IMG/VR virus record: IMGVR_UViG_3300017728_000080
Span: 1 to 28,319 of that record
Length of the DNA: 28,319 nucleotides
DNA from: a virus
Direction: 5' to 3' (one strand)
The position numbers and the translations under genes were made by a program. Positions within the stretch are counted from its first letter, which is position 1. Each line of letters opens with the position of its first letter. Below, piece by piece: positions 22,501 through 28,319 of the stretch. The notes beneath the pieces were generated by a model. The model saw nothing but the letters and a program-made list of their open reading frames with translations, had not been told where the DNA came from and made no database searches.

Positions 22501-25246
22501 AACTACAGGTTCAGCAGGTACTTCAGGTAATACTGGTACGTCAGGAAAAAGTGGAGCAAGTGGTGTTTCAGGAACTACAGGTTCAGCAGGAACAAGTGGT
22601 ATAGATGGTGCTAGTGGTACAAGTGCTATTTCAGGTACTTCAGGTACTGCAGGTAGTACTGGTACTTCAGGTACAGGTGCTAGTGGTACTTCAGGTGTAA
22701 GTGGTACTTCTGGTACAAGTGGTTCAACAGGTTCAGCAGGTTCTTCAGGTAAATCAGGTGCTTCAGGAGTTTCAGGTACTGCAGGTTCATCAGGTACCTC
22801 AGGTACAGATGGAGGTTCAGGTACAAGTGGTTTATCTGGTACTTCAGGTACCAAAGGTTCTTCAGGAGCTTCAGGTACAAGTGGTAAAGCAGGTACAAGT
22901 GGAAAAAGTGCAACTTCAGGAACAGTAGGTTCAGGAGGTGCAGCAGGTACAAGTGGTAAAGCAGGTACATCAGGTTTAAGTGCTACCTCAGGAACTGTAG
23001 GTTCAGGAGGTGCTTCAGGTACAAGTGGTAAAGCAGGTACTTCAGGTGCCAGCGCAACTTCAGGTTCAAATGGTACCTCAGGAGATAATGGTTCTTCAGG
23101 TAAATCAGGTGCTTCAGGTGTAAGTGGAACTAGTGGTTCTAGTGGTACATCAGGAGTAGATGGAGGAAGTGGCACAAGTGGGGTAGCAGGTACAAGTGGT
23201 ACAAACGGTTCAACAGGTACTTCAGGTAAAAATGGAGTATCAGGAACTTCAGGTAAAGCAGGTACTTCTGGTACAACAGGAGCAGCAGGAACAAGTGGTA
23301 AAGATGGTACTTCAGGTACTTCAGGAAATAATGGTTCTTCAGGTAAATCAGGTGCTTCAGGAGTAAGTGGAACTAACGGTTCAGCAGGTACCTCAGGTAC
23401 AGACGGAGGTTCAGGTACAAGTGGTTTATCAGGTACTTCAGGAACAAATGGTTCAACAGGTAATAATGGAAGTTCTGGTAGAGCAGGTACTTCAGGTGCT
23501 AGCGCAACCTCAGGAACAAATGGTACTACAGGTGCTAATGGAACTTCTGGTAAAGCAGGTACAAGTGGAAAAAGTGCAACTTCAGGAACAGTAGGTTCAG
23601 GTGGTGCTTCAGGTACATCAGGTAAAGCTGGAACATCAGGTGCTAGCGCAACCTCAGGTTCAAATGGTACTACAGGAGATAATGGTTCTTCAGGTAAATC
23701 AGGTGCTTCAGGAGTAAGTGGAACTAATGGTTCAGCAGGTACCTCAGGTACAGATGGAGGAAGTGGTACAAGTGGTTTATCTGGTACTTCAGGTACTAAA
23801 GGTTCTTCAGGAGCTTCAGGTACTTCAGGTAATGCAGGAACATCAGGAAAATCAGCAACTTCAGGAACAGTAGGTTCAGGTGGTGCTTCAGGTACAAGTG
23901 GTAAAGCAGGTACTTCAGGTGCTAGTGCAACTTCAGGTACAAATGGTTCAACAGGTAATAATGGAAGTTCTGGTAGAGCAGGTACTTCAGGTGCTAGCGC
24001 AACCTCGGGCTCAAACGGTACTTCAGGAGATAATGGTTCTTCAGGAGCTTCAGGTGCTTCAGGTGTAAGTGGTACTAATGGTTCAGCAGGTACCTCAGGT
24101 ACAGACGGAGGTTCAGGTACAAGTGGTTTATCAGGTACTTCAGGTTCAAAAGGAACTAGTGGTGCTTCAGGTACTTCAGGTAAGGCAGGAACATCAGGAA
24201 AATCAGCAACTACAGGTACAGTAGGTTCTGGAGGTGCTTCAGGTACTTCAGGTGCTAATGGAACTTCAGGTTTAAGCGCAACTTCAGGTACTAAAGGGAC
24301 TTCAGGTGCTAATGGAACTTCAGGTAAAGCAGGTACTTCAGGTGCTAGTGCAACTTCAGGTTCAAATGGTACTGGTGGTGATGCTGGTACTTCAGGTAAG
24401 TCAGGTGCTTCAGGAGTTTCAGGAACAAATGGTTCAGCAGGTACCTCAGGTACAGATGGAGGATCAGGAACTTCAGGTGTTTCAGGTACTTCAGGTAAAA
24501 ATGGTACTGGTGGAACCTCAGGTAAAGCAGGTGCTTCAGGTACAAGTGGAAAACCAGGTACTTCAGGTGCTAATGGTACTGCTGGAACTTCAGGAAAAAA
24601 TGGTGCTTCAGGTACTTCAGGTGCTAATGGTACAAGCGGTAACAATGGATCTAATGGTGCCTCAGGTGCTTCAGGTGTAAGTGGTACTAATGGTTCAGCA
24701 GGTACCTCAGGTACAGATGGAGGATCAGGAACTTCAGGTGTTGCAGGTACTTCAGGTAAAAACGGTACTTCAGGTACTTCAGGTAAAGCAGGTGCTTCAG
24801 GTACAAGTGGAAAACCAGGTACTTCAGGCGCTAATGGTACTGCTGGAACTTCAGGAAAAAATGGTACTGCTGGTACTTCAGGAAAACCAGGTACTTCAGG
24901 TACTAGTATAAATGGTACAAGTGGTATTAGTGGTGGTGCTTTTGCTAATCACCCAAATTATTTAGTTAAAACTGATTCAACAACTCAAGTATCATCAGTA
25001 GATTTTGTTACAGCTGATAACACAAATAACATCTTGAGAAGTACAGGTTTAATAAGAACATCAACTTTAAGAGTTGATAACGCAGGAAACAATCCACCAA
25101 ATTACTTCCCAGAAGGTCCTGGTGGTGTAGATGGAATATGGGGTAATATTCAAGATTTTCGTGTAACAGGTACTCCAGATGTGTGGTTAGTAATAAATGT
25201 AAGTGGGGGAAATTATGTATTCCCAGGATATACCCAAGAATCATAA
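19595..25246 (+). CDS. Giant collagen-like fibre protein
   Basis: A 1883-residue protein with three regions. Residues 1-185 form a beta-rich head (SIILRQNKGSELTFSEVDGN, VQYY-type strands), probably the virion attachment domain. Residues about 186-1780 are an almost unbroken Gly-X-Y array, mainly Gly-Thr-Ser, with Ala, Lys, Asn, Asp and Val variants, expected to form a long trimeric collagen-like stalk. The last 100 residues (GGAFANHPNYLVKTDSTTQV ... GGNYVFPGYTQES) form a non-repetitive tip that may trimerise the fibre or bind a receptor. Proline is nearly absent from the stalk, with only three GKP triplets near its C-end, so stability must come from elsewhere, perhaps Thr/Ser glycosylation. 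It is translationally coupled to the gp15-like gene and followed by glycosyltransferases. Homology of the tip is unknown. Confidence 0.88.
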   Translation: MSIILRQNKGSELTFSEVDGNFSSLYYSSSLAGNVINFFFTGSTPPLSQSIDLSTMPGIGGVQVYYTGSQVNYAQSLFFIGGGVDVTPLPNGGVTINIPEGDSAGGSDTEVQFAKDILGNTELSGSNNFTFDYNSNALKLTGSIDINGTDPLTIDTLTERADLFTVATYDTTTKKIQYRTLPGAGGISGTSGTSGTAGSSGTSGTSGASGTSGTSGEIGSSGISGTSGISGTSGESGSSGINGTSGFTGSSGTSGKSGTNGTFGSNGQSGQNGTAGTSGTSGTVGSSGDGGSGGTSGRAGTSGSSGSVGSSGRSDSGTSGKSGTSGTSGTAGTSGTSGTSGTLGFSGTSGQGGTSGTSGSTGTSGTGVAGTSGVNGSSGTSGSSGTSGKNGVGGTSGTSGSSGTSGAQGASGVSGTSGSAGTSGIDGGSGTNGIAGTSGTSGSTGTSGTGANGTSAISGTSGTSGSTGTSGKGGASGVSGTAGSSGTSGTDGGSGTSGTSGTSGTSGKDGVIGTSGKSGTSGTTGSSGTSGKNGASGVSGTSGSAGTSGIDGGSGTSGTSGTSGTSGKVGTSGKSGSSGSSGTSGKSGASGVSGTAGSSGTSGIDGGSGTSAISGTSGTAGSTGTSGTGKSGTSGQSGTSGTSGSTGTSGKSGASGVSGTSGSSGTSGIDGGSGTSGVSGTSGTTGSSGTNGKAGVIGTSGKSGTSGTTGSAGTSGKNGASGVSGTSGSAGTSGIDGGSGTSGKSGTSGTAGSTGTSGSGKSGTSGVSGTSGTSGSTGTSGKNGASGVSGTSGSSGTSGIDGGSGTSGLAGTSGTNGSNGTNGKGGVIGTSGKSGTSGTTGSAGTSGKNGASGVSGTSGSAGTSGIDGGSGTSGKSGTSGTAGSTGTSGSGKSGTSGISGTSGTSGSTGTSGKSGASGVSGTAGSSGTSGIDGGSGTSGVAGTSGTNGSAGTNGKNGVAGTSGKSGTSGTTGSAGTSGNTGTSGKSGASGVSGTTGSAGTSGIDGASGTSAISGTSGTAGSTGTSGTGASGTSGVSGTSGTSGSTGSAGSSGKSGASGVSGTAGSSGTSGTDGGSGTSGLSGTSGTKGSSGASGTSGKAGTSGKSATSGTVGSGGAAGTSGKAGTSGLSATSGTVGSGGASGTSGKAGTSGASATSGSNGTSGDNGSSGKSGASGVSGTSGSSGTSGVDGGSGTSGVAGTSGTNGSTGTSGKNGVSGTSGKAGTSGTTGAAGTSGKDGTSGTSGNNGSSGKSGASGVSGTNGSAGTSGTDGGSGTSGLSGTSGTNGSTGNNGSSGRAGTSGASATSGTNGTTGANGTSGKAGTSGKSATSGTVGSGGASGTSGKAGTSGASATSGSNGTTGDNGSSGKSGASGVSGTNGSAGTSGTDGGSGTSGLSGTSGTKGSSGASGTSGNAGTSGKSATSGTVGSGGASGTSGKAGTSGASATSGTNGSTGNNGSSGRAGTSGASATSGSNGTSGDNGSSGASGASGVSGTNGSAGTSGTDGGSGTSGLSGTSGSKGTSGASGTSGKAGTSGKSATTGTVGSGGASGTSGANGTSGLSATSGTKGTSGANGTSGKAGTSGASATSGSNGTGGDAGTSGKSGASGVSGTNGSAGTSGTDGGSGTSGVSGTSGKNGTGGTSGKAGASGTSGKPGTSGANGTAGTSGKNGASGTSGANGTSGNNGSNGASGASGVSGTNGSAGTSGTDGGSGTSGVAGTSGKNGTSGTSGKAGASGTSGKPGTSGANGTAGTSGKNGTAGTSGKPGTSGTSINGTSGISGGAFANHPNYLVKTDSTTQVSSVDFVTADNTNNILRSTGLIRTSTLRVDNAGNNPPNYFPEGPGGVDGIWGNIQDFRVTGTPDVWLVINVSGGNYVFPGYTQES
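20150..24940 (+). repeat. Collagen-like Gly-X-Y coding repeat with higher-order periods
   Basis: About 4.8 kb of 9-nt (GGN NNN NNN) units, most often GGT ACT TCA and synonyms. A marker module, GASGVSGTxGSxGTSGxDGG, occurs 17 times, starting at 20819, 21014, 21194, 21356, 21551, 21749, 21944, 22142, 22337, 22553, 22757, 23108, 23351, 23702, 24053, 24404 and 24665. Spacings are about 195/198 nt in the first half and 351 nt four times in the second. Regular breaks occur: GTG or GSG (one residue lost) in the first half, and Ala for Gly (GxS-ATS) in the second. Confidence 0.92.
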
Positions 25247-25247
25247 T

Positions 25248-25409
25248 ATGTTTACGAAATTAACTCCAAATATAGAAAAACAAATAAAGGATAGTAATAT
25301 TCCTATGGTAAAAATAAGTTTAGAAGATTTACAAAATAATGTAAGAATAGCAACCCCTGAAGAAGTTAAAAAAATACCTTTTTATAATACATCGAAAAAA
25401 ACAAAATAA
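25248..25409 (+). CDS. Small hypothetical protein, 53 residues
   Basis: ATG at 25248 lies 1 nt after the fibre stop; a longer reading from 25203 would lie inside the fibre gene and is unlikely. The protein is MFTKLTPNIEKQIKDSNIPM, then VKISLEDLQNNVRIATPEEV, then a basic tail ending KKTK. It is soluble with two likely short helices and a strand. It sits between the fibre and the glycosyltransferase with tight upstream spacing. It might be a fibre chaperone or accessory factor, but this is only suggested by position. No family recognised. Confidence 0.55.
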   Translation: MFTKLTPNIEKQIKDSNIPMVKISLEDLQNNVRIATPEEVKKIPFYNTSKKTK

Positions 25410-25462
25410 AATTTGGATTATTAAAAATAAAATGTTATATTATTTAAAATCAATTAAGTTAT

Positions 25463-28177
25463 ATGAAAAAACTACTGTATGTAGCTCCACATTTATCTAC
25501 AGGAGGTTTACCTCAATATTTGACTAAAAAAGTAGAATTATTAAAACAAGATTTTGAAATACATCTTGTTGAATGGGTAGACTGTACTGGAGGGGTCTTA
25601 GTTGTTACAAGAAATAAGCTTGTAGACCTAGTAGATTCTGATAAATTTTATACTTTACAAGAAAATAAACATGAATTATTAGATATTATTAATTCGGTAA
25701 AACCTGATATTGTTCATTTAGAAGAAATACCTGAGTATTTTATGGATAATGAAATATCCAAAAAACTATACACCCCAAATAGAGATTATTTTATAGTAGA
25801 AACTTCCCATGATTCATCTTTTGATGTGGCTCAAAAACGATACTTCCCAGATAAATTTATGTTTGTTTCTCAATGGCAAATCAACCAATATAAAGATTTA
25901 GATATACCTAAAGTATTAGTTGAATATCCTATTGAATATATTTCTAGACCTAATAGAGAAGAAGGTTTAAAATCTTTAGGTTTAGATCCTACTAAAAAAC
26001 ATATTTTACATATAGGTTTATTTACTCCAAGAAAAAACCAAAAAGAATTTTTTGAGTATGCTAAGGCATTACCTGAATATGAATTTCACTGTGTAGGAAA
26101 TCAAGCAGAAAACTTTAAATTTTACTGGGAACCTTTAATGGAAAACAAACCAAATAATTTAACATGGTGGAATGAACGTTCTGATGTAGATAAATTTTAC
26201 CAATCAATGGATTTATTTTTATTTACTTCTAGGGGTACCAATAATGATAAAGAAACAATGCCTTTAGTGATACGTGAAGCATTATCATTCCAAATACCCC
26301 AATTATTATACAATTTACCAGTTTATCTTAATTATTTTGATAAATTTGAATCTATTAATTATTTAGAACCTAATAACTTTAAAAAAAATTGTCAAATCAT
26401 TAAATCTAACTTAGGTACAAACTTTAATGTATCAACTCATAATGAAATTTTTGTAGTATCTACATACCCTTCAACAGACAGTATTATTAATACTACATTA
26501 GATTGTATTAAATCTATACAAAATAATGGTTATAAAGTTATTTTAACCTCACATATACCAATTCCAGAAATACTTCAAAACCAATCAGATTATTGTGTTG
26601 TTGATACTAATAATGTTTTAACTAAACATACATTTTATAATCAATTCTATTTGAATAGTGATTTATATGATGTTAATCTTAATTTACAAGGTGAAGAAAA
26701 TGATATATATCATGGCCCAGCCGTTTACACTAATTATTATAATGGGGCATCATTAGCTTCTCAATTAAATTTCTCAAAAGTTCATTTTTTAAATTATGAT
26801 TATATTTTAAAAGATAAAAAAGGAATAGAAGATATTTCTAAGATATTAAATAAAAATAATTTTTATTTTTCATTACATCATCCTATGGAAGGAGATGCTT
26901 TATACACATATTTCTTTTCTGCTAACCCAAAAGAACTATTAAGGGTATTACCTAAAATATCTACAGGTAAAGAATATGATAATTTGATGGAAATTTATGG
27001 TTCTGAATCTAATGGTTTAGAAAATTTATTTTATCATATCTTTAAAAATGAAGGATCTATATATAAAGAACAAGAAAGTGTATTTGAATCTAAATCTAAA
27101 AATATATTTTCTCATAAAGATTTTTCTCGTATAGAATATTTTTCTATATTACCAACAAATGTTCCTAATCATTTTGCCCCTTATTTTTATATTTCTAATA
27201 ATAAAGATAGTAGAATAATTAATTACAAAGTATATGAAAGTCCTTTAGTTTTCCAAACAAACAGTTATAATGATAATCAAAAATTGATCATTGATAGAAC
27301 ATTAAATATAGACCAAAAATACTCATTTTGGGATTTAATAAAATTTAGAAATAATTATAAAGTATGTTTTGAAATTTTTGATGGAGATAAATTTATAGAA
27401 ACTAAAGAGTTTATTATAGATCAAAAATATTTTAATAATTTATCTGATAATGGTTATTTTAAATGGAATGGTGAATTTCCAAAATCTAAAATAAAATTAA
27501 TGCATTTGGTTACTGAACCAGATACAAATGAAAAAGAAATCCAATCAGTAGAAAATATTAAAGAATTTTGTCAATTAACAGGTATTAAATACGAACAACG
27601 TATCAATAAAATTTGGACTGAAACACCACCAAAAGATACTTGTAATAGACCTAATGATGTTCAAGATAAACCTGGACATTATAAATTAGCCCCAGGACAT
27701 TATGGGTGTTATAAAGCCCACACAGATGCTATTTTATCTGAAGATAATAAAGATTATGATTTTATTTTAATTTTTGAAGGTGATGTAATAGTAGATTCTC
27801 CATTTAGTGAATTAAAACAATCATTAGATCATTTTAGTAAATTAGCAAGAGAAAATGATCAAGATATAATTGGGTTTGGAAATCCATTTAAAAATCGTAA
27901 TTTAAATGGTCCTAAAATAAAAGATGTTTACACAAATATAACACCATTTATCCCAGCCCAATCATATTTAATTAATAATAATAAATTATCTTATATCCAA
28001 GATAAAATTAAAAGTACTAAATGGGATGCTTTTGATATGTGGGTGTGTAATGTAGCACAATTAAAAGTAGGTACAGCTGAAAAAATTTATACTAAACATC
28101 TCCCAGGATTTAGTATTATAGAACAAGAATTTAAAGGAATGGATGAAAATAGTCCTGAAATTTACGCAACAATATGA
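25463..28177 (+). CDS. Multidomain glycosyltransferase (GT4-like N-terminus, GT25-like C-terminus)
   Basis: A 904-residue protein. Residues 1-320 are a GT-B enzyme of GT4 type: MKKLLYVAPHLSTGGLPQYL, the nucleotide-sugar half starting HILHIGLFTPRKNQKEFFEY, and an EX7E motif (E264, E272) in KETMPLVIREAL. Residues about 328-480 begin EIFVVSTYPSTDSIINTTLD and look like a second GT-A-like domain, uncertain. A linker region follows. Residues 679-904 resemble family GT25: LAPGHYGCYKAHTDAI around H753, the acidic motif IFEGDVIVDSPF (E772-G-D774, where GT25 usually has E-D-D) and FIPAQSYLI. GT25 includes LPS glycosyltransferases and collagen galactosyltransferases. It is downstream of the collagen-like fibre and overlaps another glycosyltransferase gene (ATGA), so fibre glycosylation is a reasonable inference. 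No membrane segments are seen. Confidence 0.8.
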   Translation: MKKLLYVAPHLSTGGLPQYLTKKVELLKQDFEIHLVEWVDCTGGVLVVTRNKLVDLVDSDKFYTLQENKHELLDIINSVKPDIVHLEEIPEYFMDNEISKKLYTPNRDYFIVETSHDSSFDVAQKRYFPDKFMFVSQWQINQYKDLDIPKVLVEYPIEYISRPNREEGLKSLGLDPTKKHILHIGLFTPRKNQKEFFEYAKALPEYEFHCVGNQAENFKFYWEPLMENKPNNLTWWNERSDVDKFYQSMDLFLFTSRGTNNDKETMPLVIREALSFQIPQLLYNLPVYLNYFDKFESINYLEPNNFKKNCQIIKSNLGTNFNVSTHNEIFVVSTYPSTDSIINTTLDCIKSIQNNGYKVILTSHIPIPEILQNQSDYCVVDTNNVLTKHTFYNQFYLNSDLYDVNLNLQGEENDIYHGPAVYTNYYNGASLASQLNFSKVHFLNYDYILKDKKGIEDISKILNKNNFYFSLHHPMEGDALYTYFFSANPKELLRVLPKISTGKEYDNLMEIYGSESNGLENLFYHIFKNEGSIYKEQESVFESKSKNIFSHKDFSRIEYFSILPTNVPNHFAPYFYISNNKDSRIINYKVYESPLVFQTNSYNDNQKLIIDRTLNIDQKYSFWDLIKFRNNYKVCFEIFDGDKFIETKEFIIDQKYFNNLSDNGYFKWNGEFPKSKIKLMHLVTEPDTNEKEIQSVENIKEFCQLTGIKYEQRINKIWTETPPKDTCNRPNDVQDKPGHYKLAPGHYGCYKAHTDAILSEDNKDYDFILIFEGDVIVDSPFSELKQSLDHFSKLARENDQDIIGFGNPFKNRNLNGPKIKDVYTNITPFIPAQSYLINNNKLSYIQDKIKSTKWDAFDMWVCNVAQLKVGTAEKIYTKHLPGFSIIEQEFKGMDENSPEIYATI

Positions 28178-28319
28178 AGATATGTCATGTAGATCCCGCT
28201 TGCGGATTAGCTATACCTCCAAAAAATTGGGGAGCAATTGAAAAAATTATATGGGAGTTTGAAGAAAACCAAAGAAAATTAGGTCATCATTCTACCCATA
28301 AACTATCTAGTTTTATTAA
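28174..28319 (+). CDS. Glycosyltransferase, GT4-like (5' end only, truncated by window)
   Basis: Starts with ATG overlapping the stop of the previous gene (ATGA) and stays open for 48 codons to the window edge. MKICHVDPACGLAIPPKNWG then AIEKIIWEFEENQRKLGHHS is the typical first Rossmann unit of GT4 glycosyltransferases: a strand, a Gly/Pro-rich acceptor loop and the helix that follows it. The catalytic C-terminal half lies outside the window. The overlap implies co-translation with the 904-residue enzyme and suggests a multi-enzyme glycosylation cassette. Confidence 0.7.
   Translation, partial: MKICHVDPACGLAIPPKNWGAIEKIIWEFEENQRKLGHHSTHKLSSFI

Noticed and set aside
20644-24645. 1333-codon open frame on the minus strand, rich in Pro-Glu-Val
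   Set aside because: It is the mirror of the collagen-like repeat. Complementing GGT-ACT-TCA in one frame gives only Val, Pro, Glu, Leu and Ala codons, so stops cannot arise. It has no initiation context, no non-repetitive domain and no independent signal.
20916-24911. Several + strand Val-Gln-Leu-rich short frames inside the fibre gene
   Set aside because: They are frame-shifted readings of the same 9-nt repeat (for example GTA-CTT-CAG), not genes.
20150-24940. CRISPR array or simple minisatellite as an explanation of the repeats
   Set aside because: The units are 9-nt codon triplets in one continuous open frame with Gly at each third residue. There are no spacers or palindromic repeats, so it is a protein-coding collagen-like array.
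1-28319. tRNA genes, integrase or attachment sites
   Set aside because: No cloverleaf-like segment with a plausible TTC-arm, no recombinase and no flanking direct repeats were recognised by eye. A tRNA scan was not possible here.

Overview
The window is one co-directional block of a T4-like (myovirus) phage genome; every supported gene is on the + strand. It carries the T4-type packaging and head genes: large terminase, portal, prohead protease, acidic scaffold and major capsid protein, followed by PhoH and three neck/tail-completion proteins. The DNA is AT-rich, and most genes start after A/T-rich leaders (for example TAAAAAATAAAA then ATG) with no Shine-Dalgarno. That fits a phage of Bacteroidota/Flavobacteria, probably aquatic. 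The host assignment is inference.

Layout. 1-1219: end of a small basic protein, a cupin-like small protein, an overlapping 22-codon Cys-rich ORF resembling a minimal metallothionein, and a probable virion protein closed by a strong terminator. 1342-4490: accessory genes, including an FAD-dependent oxidoreductase, a small protein with one 'DGPA/NG' motif, a degenerate cupin, a small basic protein and a P-loop kinase/NTPase. 4516-7215: a probable virion-associated protein, a membrane-anchored protein with a TTG start, and the terminase. 7239-12549: portal, three proteins lying where T4 has small prohead-core genes, and the prohead protease. 12740-15546: scaffold and major capsid protein, isolated between two near-identical GNRA-loop terminators. 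15639-19598: PhoH, a small structural protein, and gp13-, gp14- and gp15-like proteins. 19595-25246: an 1883-residue collagen-like fibre. 25248-28319: a 53-residue protein, a 904-residue multidomain glycosyltransferase and the start of another glycosyltransferase.

The genes fit a late-expressed virion assembly region: terminase and portal package DNA into a capsid built on the scaffold and matured by the protease, and the neck proteins seal the head. The fibre is a Gly-Thr-Ser-rich collagen-like stalk. It is followed closely by glycosyltransferases whose EX7E (GT4) and GT25-like signatures suggest that the phage glycosylates its own fibre.

The most interesting observations are: the fibre/glycosyltransferase cassette; the satellite-like higher-order repeat of the fibre, with 17 marker modules spaced 195/198 nt and then 351 nt; the metallothionein-like micro-ORF; a Gly-rich module shared by the capsid protein and a prohead-region protein beside a possible protease cleavage site; and a recurrent TATTTATAA leader motif that may be the late promoter. 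No tRNA, CRISPR array, insertion sequence or integration site was seen. No gene-free stretch exceeds 300 bases.
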